From contig NZ_CP101166.1 of NCBI RefSeq assembly GCF_024298885.1, positions 3,657,149-3,721,148 of the forward strand: DNA of 64,000 nucleotides. The letters run 5' to 3'. Source of the DNA: Haloglomus halophilum. Its GTDB lineage: Archaea > Halobacteriota > Halobacteria > Halobacteriales > Haloarculaceae. The position numbers and the translations under genes are program-made. Below are positions 49,795 through 58,462 of the stretch, in pieces. The notes below the pieces were generated by a model. The model saw only the letters and a list, made by a program, of their open reading frames with translations, searched no databases and had not been told where the DNA came from. The number at the start of each line of letters is the position of its first letter. Within the stretch, counting starts at the first letter, position 1.

Positions 49795-50718
49795 TCACCC
49801 GAACTTGCCGGTGATGTAGTCCTCGACACGCTCGCTGTGGGGGTTCTCGAACACCTGGTCGGTGTCGCCGTATTCGACGAGCTCGCCGCCGGTGAGGAAG
49901 ACGGCCGTCTGGTCGGAGATACGGGCCGCCTGCTGCATGTTGTGGGTGACGATGACGACCGTGTACTCCTCGCTCAGCTGGTCGATGAGGTCCTCGATCT
50001 TGGCGGTCGCGATGGGGTCCAGCGCCGAGGCGGGCTCGTCCATCAGGATGACCTCCGGGTCGACCGACAGGCAGCGGGCGATGCAGAGCCGCTGTTGCTG
50101 GCCGCCCGACAGCCCGAGAGCGTTGTCGTCGAGCCGGTCGTTCACCTCGTCCCACAGCGCCGCGTCGCGGAGACATCGTTCGACGAGCTGCTCGCGCTCG
50201 TCCTCGTCGCTCCGGTCGAGCAGCCGCGCGAGCAGCCCCGTCTGCAGGTCGCCATGCTTCTCAGGGCCGTACGAGATGTTCTCCCGGATCGACTTCGGGA
50301 AGGGGTTCGGCGACTGGAACACCATCCCGACACGCTTGCGGAGTTCGACGAGGTTCACCCCGTCCTGGTAGATCTCCTCCCCGTCGATACGGACGGAGCC
50401 GTCGACCCGGGCACTCCTGATGCGGTCGTTCATCCGGTTGAGACACCGGAGGAACGTCGACTTCCCGCAGCCCGAGGGGCCGATGAGCGCGGTGACGCTG
50501 TTCTCGGGGATCTCGATGGAGACGCCCTTCAGTGCGTGGTCGTCACCGTAGTGGACATCGAGGTCCTCGGCGGCGAGTTTCGTCCGGCCGTCGAACGCGT
50601 ACTCGCGCCACTCCTCGCGGACCTGTTCTTCGGTCTCCCCGCTCGTCGTCTCGAGGGGCTGGTCCGGTGCTGTCTCCGCGTCCGTCCGCTCTGCCTCCGC
50701 CTGTGTGGTTTCACTCAT
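49795..50718 (-). CDS. pstB: Phosphate ABC transporter ATPase PstB
   Basis: 307 residues. Walker [11 protein letters not shown]-loop [15 protein letters not shown], signature [13 protein letters not shown], Walker [14 protein letters not shown] and switch [12 protein letters not shown] are all intact. It powers high-affinity phosphate uptake. An acidic 50-residue N-terminal extension precedes the core. Its start overlaps pstA by 8 bp. Confidence 0.96.
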   Translation of the reverse strand: MSETTQAEAERTDAETAPDQPLETTSGETEEQVREEWREYAFDGRTKLAAEDLDVHYGDDHALKGVSIEIPENSVTALIGPSGCGKSTFLRCLNRMNDRIRSARVDGSVRIDGEEIYQDGVNLVELRKRVGMVFQSPNPFPKSIRENISYGPEKHGDLQTGLLARLLDRSDEDEREQLVERCLRDAALWDEVNDRLDDNALGLSGGQQQRLCIARCLSVDPEVILMDEPASALDPIATAKIEDLIDQLSEEYTVVIVTHNMQQAARISDQTAVFLTGGELVEYGDTDQVFENPHSERVEDYITGKFG

Positions 50719-52321
50719 GGTTGAGTCGCCTCCGGAAGTAGTACCGTGCGCCGATGCCGATGGCGTAGAACGACAGCACCACCACCAGCAACATCAGGGC
50801 CGTCGCCCACTGGAACTGCTCGGGGCTGGCGACGTTGTCGCCGAGGCCGACGCCCGCCTTGATGAGTGCGAACAGCTGGAACGGGAGCGCCGTCGTCGCC
50901 TCCAGCAGTTCCGGGTTCGCCACGAACGGCGGGCTGGTCGTGAACCGGAAGCCGCCGATCACGTCGACGGTCTGCCCACCCGAGATGAACGTTCCCCCGG
51001 TCATCGTCAGCAGGATGGGGGCGGTCTCGCCCGCGATCCGGCCGACCCCGAGGATGATGCCTGTGACGACGCCCGGGAGTGCGGCCGGGATGACCACGCT
51101 GCGGATGGTCTGCCACCTCGAGACCCCCAGCGCCGCGCTCGCGTCGCGGTACTCGTCCGGAACCGCGAGGATCGCCTCCCGGCTCGTGATGAGCACCAGC
51201 GGGAGGAGCATGAACCCGAGCGTGAGCATCCCCGATATCAGCGACTTGTTCCCCCCGAACCGCGGGACGAGGAAGGCGAAGCCGAACAGGCCGAACACGA
51301 TGCTGGGCGTGCTCCAGAGCCCGTTGGTCGCTACCTCGACGACCTGTGTGAGTCGGCCGCGCTCGGCGTACTCCGTGAGGAAGATGGCCGCGCCGACACC
51401 CAGCGGCACCGCGAACAGCACCGCGCCGACGACGAGCCAGATCGTGCCGACGATCGCCGGCAGCACACCTTTCACCTCGGCGAAGAGTCCGGCCCCGTTC
51501 ATCACGAACGGCACCGAGACCGGGAGTGCGACGGGGCCGACCGCCGGGCCGACCCCCAGTCCCACCCGCGCGCCGTTCAGCAACCCCGGAATCCCCTTCA
51601 TCGCCGTGAACGCGACCAGCACGAACAGCACGCCGACGATGGAGCTCGCGTTCAGGTAGATGAGCACGTACGCGCCCATATGCCGGCCGCGGGCGCCGAA
51701 ACCGCCGTACGCCTTCGCGGCGGCCCAGCCCGAGAGGAGCGCGGCGAACAGCGTCGCCGTGGGGATGACGAACTCGGCGGTGAACGAGGCCTGTTGCTGG
51801 AACCCCAGCTCCCACACCCACGCCGGTCCGATAGTCCCGGTGATGAAGACCAGCCCGGTCAGCAGGGTGAGCGCGCCCGCCGGCAGTGTCGAGCCGATGT
51901 CCTCGCGGGGGAGCGCGGTCAGCGCGAACGCGCCGCCGCCGGCGAGGAGGGCGACGGGTAGCCAGGTGAGCCCGCCGAGGCCGAGTGTCTGGGAGGCAGC
52001 CAGCCCGCCGACCGTGAACCAGACACCCGAGAGGGCCACCGTCGCGACCAGCCCGGCGCTCGGGCTCGGCTGGGTCTCGACGTAGCCCAGGTAGGAGCCG
52101 ACGCCGAAGGTGATGACGGCACCGCCCAGCGCCGCGAGGATCAGCCCGAGCAGCGTGACGACCGGCACGCCACCGACCGGGTCGCTGATGGTGACGAGTT
52201 CGAACAGCGCCGCCAGCGAGAGGGCAAAGAGGAGCGCCGCGACCGCGACCGCGACCGCCGCGACCGCGTTCGCCTCCGAGGTGTCACCCTTGACGAGGTT
52301 CGTCCGCGTCGCGCCCGCCAT
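50711..52321 (-). CDS. pstA: Phosphate ABC transporter permease PstA with a long N-terminal membrane extension
   Basis: 536 residues, about 250 longer than bacterial PstA. The C-terminal 300 residues are the permease core, with the EAA loop [35 protein letters not shown] and GETAPIL. The extra N-terminal half has several further membrane helices ([23 protein letters not shown] onward), a layout seen in haloarchaeal PstA. The start is in the TGATG overlap with pstC. Confidence 0.94.
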   Translation of the reverse strand: MAGATRTNLVKGDTSEANAVAAVAVAVAALLFALSLAALFELVTISDPVGGVPVVTLLGLILAALGGAVITFGVGSYLGYVETQPSPSAGLVATVALSGVWFTVGGLAASQTLGLGGLTWLPVALLAGGGAFALTALPREDIGSTLPAGALTLLTGLVFITGTIGPAWVWELGFQQQASFTAEFVIPTATLFAALLSGWAAAKAYGGFGARGRHMGAYVLIYLNASSIVGVLFVLVAFTAMKGIPGLLNGARVGLGVGPAVGPVALPVSVPFVMNGAGLFAEVKGVLPAIVGTIWLVVGAVLFAVPLGVGAAIFLTEYAERGRLTQVVEVATNGLWSTPSIVFGLFGFAFLVPRFGGNKSLISGMLTLGFMLLPLVLITSREAILAVPDEYRDASAALGVSRWQTIRSVVIPAALPGVVTGIILGVGRIAGETAPILLTMTGGTFISGGQTVDVIGGFRFTTSPPFVANPELLEATTALPFQLFALIKAGVGLGDNVASPEQFQWATALMLLVVVLSFYAIGIGARYYFRRRLNHE

Positions 52322-53451
52322 CAGACATCACCCCCCAGTTTCCGGTGCATCCGCCACTCGATGTACTGTGCGCCGATGGAGATGAGCAGCACCGTGATGA
52401 ACAGGATGACGCCCGCGACGAACAGGGCGTCCATCTGGAGCCCGTCGGCCTCGCCGTAGTTGTTGGCGATGAGCGAGGTGAGCGTCGCCTGGCCGTAGAA
52501 GGCGTTGTAGAGCGGTTTCGTCAGCTGTGGGACGCCCCGCAGCATGACCGTCGCGGCCATCGTCTCGCCGATGGCCCGACCGACGCCCAGCAGGACCGCC
52601 GCCGAAACGCCCGAGAACGCCGCCGGCAGCGTGATGGAGGTCATCGTCTGCCAGTCCGTCGTTCCCATCGCGAGCGAGCCGCTCTTCATCGACTCGGGGA
52701 CGCTCGAGAGGGCGTCCTCTGCCACCGAGACGACCGTCGGCAGCGCCATCAGCCCGACGACGATGCCGACGAACAGGTACGACCCCTGGCCGACGGTCCG
52801 GAACTGGTCGGCCGCCCACGGGCTCAGGATGGTGAACCCGATGAAGCCGTAGACGATGGAGGGGATACCGGCGAGGATCTCCACGCCCGGCTTGACGACC
52901 TCGCGGACGGTCGGCGGGGCGATCTCCGAGAGGAACAGCGCCGCGGCCACGCCCAGCGGCGCCGCGACCGCCGTCGCGATGGTCGTCACCATCACCGTCC
53001 CGTGGATCATCGGTACCATCGAGTACCGGATCGGCGGGGAGACCGCGTCCCACTGCGTCTGCGTGAACAGCCGCAGTCCGGGGATGGAGACGCCGAACAC
53101 GGTCGCGCTCTCGTACCGGATGACGGGGATCGACTCGACGAAGATGAAGACGGTGATCAACAGCAGTATCAGGACGGTCGAGACCATCATCGAGAAGGTC
53201 AGCACCCGGGCGGTCAGGCCCTGATGCCGGAGCCAGCCGTACCCCGCGCTGACGAGGAACACGGCGAAGGGGATGATGGTCAGAGGCGACACCGCGAGGA
53301 ACCCGGCAAGTGCCGACAGGAGCGAGACAGCCATCACGCCGACCGTCGCCAGTGCCCCCGGGTCGGTCTCGTCGACGAAATCGCGGAACCGACGGCGCCG
53401 CTGCGCCAGTGGGCCCGTCCCGGCGCCCGTCTCGTTCGATGTGCGTGTCAT
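52321..53451 (-). CDS. pstC: Phosphate ABC transporter permease PstC
   Basis: 376 residues with six or more membrane helices and the PstC motifs IPMIHGTVMVTTIATAVAAPLGVAAALFLSEI, GIPSIVYGFIGF, MGTTDWQTMTSITLPAAFSGVSAAVLLGVGRAIGETMA. It forms the channel with PstA. It lies 66 bp downstream of pstS. Confidence 0.95.
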   Translation of the reverse strand: MTRTSNETGAGTGPLAQRRRRFRDFVDETDPGALATVGVMAVSLLSALAGFLAVSPLTIIPFAVFLVSAGYGWLRHQGLTARVLTFSMMVSTVLILLLITVFIFVESIPVIRYESATVFGVSIPGLRLFTQTQWDAVSPPIRYSMVPMIHGTVMVTTIATAVAAPLGVAAALFLSEIAPPTVREVVKPGVEILAGIPSIVYGFIGFTILSPWAADQFRTVGQGSYLFVGIVVGLMALPTVVSVAEDALSSVPESMKSGSLAMGTTDWQTMTSITLPAAFSGVSAAVLLGVGRAIGETMAATVMLRGVPQLTKPLYNAFYGQATLTSLIANNYGEADGLQMDALFVAGVILFITVLLISIGAQYIEWRMHRKLGGDV

Positions 53452-53517
53452 GATGTGTTACGTATGAAATGAATCATGGGGTCGGAGGATCCACACTCCG
53501 TCAGCGGAAACGCCGGT

Positions 53518-54666
53518 TCAGGCCTTCTCAGGCAGCTTGTCGGCCTCGGACTTGATGTCGCTCGTCGGAAGCGGGATGTAGTTGTTCTGCTCGACGAAGA
53601 CGGTCTGACCGAAGTTCGTCAGGAACATGTTCAGGAAGGCCCCCTCCCGCTTGTCCGTCCCGCTCGGGGTGTCCTCGGTGATCTTCGTGTACATGTGGAG
53701 GTCGCGGTTCAGCGGGTAGGAACTGTCGAAGATGGTGTTCTCGGCGTCCTTGTCCGGCTGGTACAGGGTCCCCTCGAACTCGATGCCGATCGGCTGGACC
53801 GACTCGCTGGTGAACGCCAGTGCCATGTACGCGATGGCGCCGTCGTTGTTGGAGACGGCCTCGGCGACCTGCTGGTTCTGTCCGAACCGGGAGTCGACGC
53901 CCGGCATCGGTGCGTCGGCGCTGCCGAGCATGTTGAGCCGGAACGCCGTGTCCGTGCCCGAGCCCTCCGCGCGGCCGATGCAGAAGATCTCCTGGTCGGG
54001 GCCGCCGACCTCGGACCAGTTGGTGATCTCGTCCTGGTAGATCTTCCGGACCTGCTCACCGGTGAGCTGCTGGACGCCGTTGTCGTAGATATCGCTGCTG
54101 ACGACGACCGGCTGGCCGTCGCGGCCGACGACGTGGTCGACGACCTCCTCGTTGGCCTTCTCCTCGCTCCAGCCGAGTTCGGCCGTGATGGGGCCGGAGG
54201 AGTTTCCGATGTCGACCAGCTCGTCGCGGACCGCCTTGCAGCCGGTGCCGGAGTGGCTCAGGCTGACCGTCGTGTTGTACGGCGGGTTCGACCGCTGACC
54301 CGTCTTCTCGAAGCCGTACTTGGCCGCGAAGTAGTCCGCGAGGTTGTCGTCCGTCTGGATCTCGTTCCAGCCGGGCACCTGCCCCTCGTCGTTGGAGCCC
54401 CAGTACTCGCCGTCGCTCGGCGGCGCGTTCGCGTTCCAGTAGGAGCTCCCCTTGTTCGAGATGGGGTAGACGGTCGAGGAGCCCTCGGCGGTGAGCAGCG
54501 CCGGGCCGCCGCTGCCGCCGTCGCCACCGTCGCCACCGTCGCCGCCGCCGCTGTTGTTCTGGCCGTTGCTGGTGCAGCCAGCCAGCCCCGCTGCCCCGAT
54601 GGCGCCCGAACTGACGAGGAACTTCCGCCGTGATACGCCGGTACCGGACGTTGTGCCGTCTGACAT
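53518..54666 (-). CDS. pstS: Phosphate-binding lipoprotein PstS
   Basis: 382 residues. Residues 12-31 form a Tat signal with twin arginine (SRRKFLVSS) and lipobox LAGC at Cys31, so the protein is exported folded and lipid-anchored. A Gly/Asp linker follows. Phosphate-binding loops: AEGSSTVYPIS, SHSGTGCKAVRDELVDIGNSSGPIT and RAEGSGTDTAFR. It is the first gene of the pst operon. ATG 54666 is preferred to GTG 54669. Confidence 0.95.
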   Translation of the reverse strand: MSDGTTSGTGVSRRKFLVSSGAIGAAGLAGCTSNGQNNSGGGDGGDGGDGGSGGPALLTAEGSSTVYPISNKGSSYWNANAPPSDGEYWGSNDEGQVPGWNEIQTDDNLADYFAAKYGFEKTGQRSNPPYNTTVSLSHSGTGCKAVRDELVDIGNSSGPITAELGWSEEKANEEVVDHVVGRDGQPVVVSSDIYDNGVQQLTGEQVRKIYQDEITNWSEVGGPDQEIFCIGRAEGSGTDTAFRLNMLGSADAPMPGVDSRFGQNQQVAEAVSNNDGAIAYMALAFTSESVQPIGIEFEGTLYQPDKDAENTIFDSSYPLNRDLHMYTKITEDTPSGTDKREGAFLNMFLTNFGQTVFVEQNNYIPLPTSDIKSEADKLPEKA

Positions 54667-54695
54667 CACCCGAGTGGACCCGGGATTCGATTAAA

Positions 54696-54712
54696 GCGGT
54701 TTATAATACCGC
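54696..54712 (-). promoter_or_regulatory. pstS TATA box inside an inverted repeat
   Basis: GCGGT-TTATAAT-ACCGC: the TATA sequence is framed by perfect 5-bp arms. The centre is about 38 bp upstream of the pstS ATG on the minus strand. A factor binding the arms would cover the TBP site. Confidence 0.6.
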
Positions 54713-54754
54713 TATGCGGCGATACAGGCCGCTTCGGAGCCGTAGGGTCCGCCC

Positions 54755-54804
54755 CGTTCGGGTGGGTTCATCCACGTTCGAGGGGGTTCGCCCACGTTCG
54801 ACCC
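54755..54804. promoter_or_regulatory. Five GTTC boxes at exact 10-bp spacing
   Basis: GTTC occurs at 54756, 54766, 54776, 54786 and 54796, in units CGTTCGGGTG, GGTTCATCCA, CGTTCGAGGG, GGTTCGCCCA and CGTTCGACCC. The odd and even units alternate, so it is also a 20-bp direct repeat. The spacing is one DNA turn, so a protein array could bind one face. It lies between divergent pstS and the gene at 54905. Confidence 0.65.
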
Positions 54805-54808
54805 ATGA

Positions 54809-54822
54809 CGGATATATATCCG
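54809..54822 (+). promoter_or_regulatory. Palindromic TATA element CGGATATATATCCG
   Basis: A perfect 14-bp palindrome containing TATATA, 5 bp to the right of the GTTC array. It is the best TATA candidate for the gene at 54905, whose transcript would then have a leader of about 60 nt. Confidence 0.5.
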
Positions 54823-54904
54823 ACCCGACCGCTACCGAGAGGTGCTGTCCCGAACGAACGGCTCTGACGGAAGGTATACGGGCTGTGGCCGGTGACCCCG
54901 GAGC

Positions 54905-55834
54905 ATGAACGAGAGCGGGCTCGTCGGACTGCCAGTGGGGAGCGCGGTCGATGCGATTGTCGACCGCGGGGACGGCGACCGCGACCCCGACACCGTGCGC
55001 GAGGCGCTCGACCCGGTCACCGAGGACGGCGTCGTCACCCGCGAGGCCGTCGACGACACCGTCTCCGATACGTCCAAGCTGGTCGCCACCGCGGAGACGC
55101 GGGTCGAACTCGCCGGTATCGCCCACGAGGACGCGACCACGGCGGCAGCCCCCGTCGCCGACATCGACATCGTCGCAGCCCGGCTGGAGACGTACGACGA
55201 CCGGCTGGCAGCGGTCGATGCGCGCGCTGCCGACCTCTCCGATGGGCTCCGCACCCCAGTCGAGCGGCTCGACGATCCGGGTGCGGTGTACGAACTGGCG
55301 GTCGAGCTCCGCGAGGTCGCGGCGACCGCGCAGAACGTCGCCCGGGAGGCCGACGAGCTCTCGTTCGACCTGGAGGCGTTCGAGTCGTGGCTCGCCAGTC
55401 CGAACCGCCGGTACGACGAACTGGCCGAGGACATCGACCTGGTTTCCGAGTCGCTCGAGGAGCTGTCGGCCGCGGCCGACGCGCTACCCGCGAGCGAGAC
55501 GCCCGCGCCGGACTGGGCGGACGCCACGATGCGGGCGCACGTGCTGGCGCTGCTCGCCACCGACCTCCGCGCCGAGGTCGCCGACCTCCGGACCTGGGCG
55601 GACCGCGAGGGCGACCCGTTCCGGGCGGAGCTCGCCGACCGTGTCGCAGCGACGGAGCGGGAGGCACGAGCCCTCGTCGAGACGCTGTCGGAGCACGGCG
55701 AGCCGGCCTGGCACGACCGGTTCGGTTCGGACCTCGCGGCGTTCGAGCGCGACCTGTCCGCGTTCGCGTCGCCCGTGGACTGGGACCGTGTTCGGGAGGC
55801 CCTGGAGGAGCACCGTACGGCAGCGTTCGACTAG
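54905..55834 (+). CDS. Haloarchaeal helical protein ('halo transducer'-like)
   Basis: 309 residues, acidic and almost wholly helical. Long coiled-coil-like stretches include AARLETYDDRLAAVDARAADLSDGL and YDELAEDIDLVSESLEELSAAADAL. There is no membrane segment. I recall similar proteins annotated as halo transducer proteins, a name without demonstrated function. It shares its upstream region with pstS, so phosphate control is possible. Its stop codon overlaps that of the convergent lipoprotein gene in one CTAG. Confidence 0.65.
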   Translation: MNESGLVGLPVGSAVDAIVDRGDGDRDPDTVREALDPVTEDGVVTREAVDDTVSDTSKLVATAETRVELAGIAHEDATTAAAPVADIDIVAARLETYDDRLAAVDARAADLSDGLRTPVERLDDPGAVYELAVELREVAATAQNVAREADELSFDLEAFESWLASPNRRYDELAEDIDLVSESLEELSAAADALPASETPAPDWADATMRAHVLALLATDLRAEVADLRTWADREGDPFRAELADRVAATEREARALVETLSEHGEPAWHDRFGSDLAAFERDLSAFASPVDWDRVREALEEHRTAAFD

Positions 55835-56604
55835 TCGACCCAGTCCGGCCGGTCGACGGTCGTGTTCCCGACCGCCGTGAGTCGGTGGGTTATCTCGACC
55901 CGTACCGTCTCGCCCTGGAACGTCGTGTCGTAGCGCAGCCGGAGCGACCGGATCAGCCCCGACTCCTCGACGGCCAGTTGCGCGGTCACGTTCCGTGGCT
56001 CGCCCAGCGAGATGGGGATGACTGCCTCCCCCACCGGTGGGGGCTCCGCGGTGCGCAGGACGACCCCCTCGGCGGTCCGCTCCACCCGGTACTCGCCGCC
56101 GGTCACGAGCTGTTCCCGGAGCAGCACCCACCGGCGGAAGTGCCCCGGAACGGACGGGAACGGGCCCCGTTCGATCCGGGTGCCGTCCTGGTCGTACGTC
56201 CGGACGAACACCGTCGAGCCGTCCTTCCAGAGTTCGCTCCGGGCGACCGCCGGCGTCAGCCCGGGGGACCCCTCGGTCTCGACACGCTCGTAGATGGTGC
56301 CGTCCGCGGCGACCCGCCGGTCGCGGTCGATGCGGGTCGTCCAGTTCCGGCCACGAATCTCGACCGCCCGCATCAGGCGATAACTCGTGGCCTCGCGCCG
56401 CCGCTCGTCCGCCGCGAGCAGCCGGTCGGCGTCCAGCGCGGTCACGCCCTCGGCAGCCGGAACCCCCGGGGCGGCCGTCGGTACACCCTCCGGCACCGCC
56501 GCCGGCGTCAGCGTCTCCGTGCCCGACGACGGTGCGGACAGCGCGTTGCAGCCCGCAAGCAGGAGGAGAGCGAGGAGGGCGACGACGAGCCGGCGTCGAT
56601 GCAT
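55831..56604 (-). CDS. Haloarchaeal lipoprotein (DUF7537-like)
   Basis: 257 residues. An N-terminal signal MHRRRLVVALLALLLLAGC with the lipobox Cys19 precedes a Thr/Pro/Ala-rich linker and an outside-facing beta-rich domain (YRLMRAVEIRGRNWTTRIDRDRR, SELWKDGSTVFVRTYDQDG, GEYRVERTAEGVVLRTAE). This is the general layout of a haloarchaeal surface lipoprotein family I believe is DUF7537. The function is unknown. The longer in-frame start at 56688 is not used. Confidence 0.75.
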   Translation of the reverse strand: MHRRRLVVALLALLLLAGCNALSAPSSGTETLTPAAVPEGVPTAAPGVPAAEGVTALDADRLLAADERRREATSYRLMRAVEIRGRNWTTRIDRDRRVAADGTIYERVETEGSPGLTPAVARSELWKDGSTVFVRTYDQDGTRIERGPFPSVPGHFRRWVLLREQLVTGGEYRVERTAEGVVLRTAEPPPVGEAVIPISLGEPRNVTAQLAVEESGLIRSLRLRYDTTFQGETVRVEITHRLTAVGNTTVDRPDWVD

Positions 56605-56693
56605 CACCCAGGGATAGGTGGAAGCCGAGTTTAGCTCTTGTGCCAGTTCTACATCAGCTGTATCGGCATTTACTACACAATACTCCAACTATA

Positions 56694-56726
56694 TCAATAT
56701 ATTCGGCATTATTCAATATACTCGGC
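56694..56726. repeat. Direct repeat TCAATATAYTCGGC in the lipoprotein promoter
   Basis: TCAATATATTCGGC at 56694-56707 and TCAATATACTCGGC at 56713-56726, 19 bp apart and 13 of 14 identical, in an AT-rich island about 90 bp upstream of the lipoprotein start. They are possible operator half-sites. Confidence 0.45.
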
Positions 56727-56768
56727 GAGTGTCCGTCGGAATCGGGCGGCGTCCCGAGCCGACCAGAC

Positions 56769-57383
56769 TCAGGAACCGGGCAGCAGGTCGCCAAGCGCCG
56801 CCCCGATGACCATCGGCACCAGCGTGACCGACACCTGGCAGAACGAGAGCCACGGCTGTGACCAGTCCAGCCGCCCCCACGCGGTCATCGCGACGAGCGC
56901 CGTGACGAACGAGATGACCAGGATACCGGCGAGCCGCCGGGGGATGAACCCCAGCAGCGGCCGGTAGACGCGTACGTCCTGGAAGTCGGCGACGTAGAGG
57001 ATACCGACCGTGAGCAGGACGGACGCGCCGAGGGTCCCGGCGAGGTAGAGGGGGTTGGTGGCGACGAACGCGCCGACCTCCAGGGTGCCTCCCTCCACGA
57101 ACATGGGGATGCCGAACAGGAGCGCCCCCAGCAGCGCCTCGGCGGCGTCCGCACGGTCGAAGCCGTAGACGACGTTGCCGAACGCGCCCGCCTGCATCTC
57201 GCCGAGGACGAGTTTCGCGCGCTCGACCGCCTCGCGCTCCTCGGGGTCGTCGACGGTTCGGGAGAGGGCTTCCAGTTCGTCGAGCACGTCGCTCGTCGTC
57301 GGGGGCGGCTCCCCGAGCGGGCGCGGTGGGTGGTCCTCGCTGGCGGTCGAGCCCTCGTCGTGGGCCGCACCGTCCTCGGTCAT
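56769..57383 (-). CDS. DUF2391 family membrane protein
   Basis: 204 residues. A helical N-terminal part (VLDELEALSRTVDDPEEREAVERAKLVLGEMQ) is followed by FGNVVYGFDRADAAEALLGALLFGIPMFVEGG and about four membrane helices, the DUF2391 pattern. The function is unknown. It starts 1 bp after the dehydrogenase stop, so they are co-transcribed. Confidence 0.82.
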   Translation of the reverse strand: MTEDGAAHDEGSTASEDHPPRPLGEPPPTTSDVLDELEALSRTVDDPEEREAVERAKLVLGEMQAGAFGNVVYGFDRADAAEALLGALLFGIPMFVEGGTLEVGAFVATNPLYLAGTLGASVLLTVGILYVADFQDVRVYRPLLGFIPRRLAGILVISFVTALVAMTAWGRLDWSQPWLSFCQVSVTLVPMVIGAALGDLLPGS

Positions 57384-57384
57384 C

Positions 57385-58272
57385 CTACGCCTCGTCGACC
57401 GGGCGGACGGCCTCGCCGTCCTCCCAGACGTAGAACCCGCGCCCGGACTTCTGCCCGAGGTGGCCGGCGCGGACCTTGCGACGCAGCACCTCCGGCGGGC
57501 GGAAGCGCTCGCCCAGTTCCTCGCGCAGGTGTTCGAGGATGTCCAGCCGCACGTCCAGCCCGACCACGTCCGAGAGCTTCAGCGGCCCCATCGGATGGCG
57601 GTATCCGAGTTCCATCGCGGCGTCGATATCGGCGGTCTTCGCGGTGCCCGTCTCCAGCATCCGCATCGCCTCGGCGCCGAGCGTCACGCCGAGCCGTGAG
57701 GAGGCGAATCCGGGCGCGTCACGGACGACGACGGCCTCCTTCTCCAGCGACTCGACGAAGTCGATGGCGTGGTCACGGGCGCCGTCGCCGGTCTGCTCGG
57801 CGGTCACCACCTCGACCAGCCCCATCACGTACGCGGGGTTGAAGAAGTGGAGCCCGCAGAACCGCGACGGGTCCTCGAGCGACGCGGCGAGTTCGGTCAC
57901 CGGCAGCGAGGAGGTGTTGGAGGTGATGAGGGCATCGTCGTCCACGACGGCCACGGCTTCATCGAGCACGCTGGTCTTCAGGTCGAGTTGCTCGGGAACG
58001 GCCTCGATGACGACGGTCGCGTCCGCACACTTGTCGATGTCCTCCGTCGTCCGCACGCGCTGGCGCGCGGCCTCGGCCGCGTCGGCATCGAGTTTGCCAC
58101 GGTCGGCGGCGCCGGAGATGCTCTCGTCGACCGCGTCGGCGGCCTCCTCGAGAACCGACTCGTCCACGTCACGGAGCGTCACGTCGTGTCCCACGACCGC
58201 CGCGGCGTGGGCGATGCCTCGGCCCATCGTTCCGGCACCGAGGATGGCCACGTGTTCTGTCGTATCTGCCAT
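57385..58272 (-). CDS. 3-Hydroxyacyl-CoA dehydrogenase
   Basis: 295 residues. NAD-binding Rossmann motif VAILGAGTMGRGIAH, then VIEAVPEQLDLKTSVL, ITSNTSSLPVTELA, the catalytic-His block FCGLHFFNPAYVMGLVEVV and the C-terminal domain MELGYRHPMGPLKLSDVVGLD. It oxidises 3-hydroxyacyl-CoA in beta-oxidation, or runs in reverse in 3-hydroxybutyryl-CoA metabolism. ATG 58272 is preferred over GTG 58278. Confidence 0.93.
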   Translation of the reverse strand: MADTTEHVAILGAGTMGRGIAHAAAVVGHDVTLRDVDESVLEEAADAVDESISGAADRGKLDADAAEAARQRVRTTEDIDKCADATVVIEAVPEQLDLKTSVLDEAVAVVDDDALITSNTSSLPVTELAASLEDPSRFCGLHFFNPAYVMGLVEVVTAEQTGDGARDHAIDFVESLEKEAVVVRDAPGFASSRLGVTLGAEAMRMLETGTAKTADIDAAMELGYRHPMGPLKLSDVVGLDVRLDILEHLREELGERFRPPEVLRRKVRAGHLGQKSGRGFYVWEDGEAVRPVDEA

Positions 58273-58462
58273 GTCCACGAACGCGAGCGGGACCCCGTTA
58301 AGCGTTCGGCGCTGGAGTCGTGTCCGGGCGACTCGACGGCGGATTCGACCGCAACCTTCATCACTCGCCGATTCGACTCCTCGAGCATCGATAATTGTAT
58401 TATAAGCTCGTTAGATTCATTATTCTGCCCGTATTCTATTCGACACTGGGTCTGGTCCCCGG

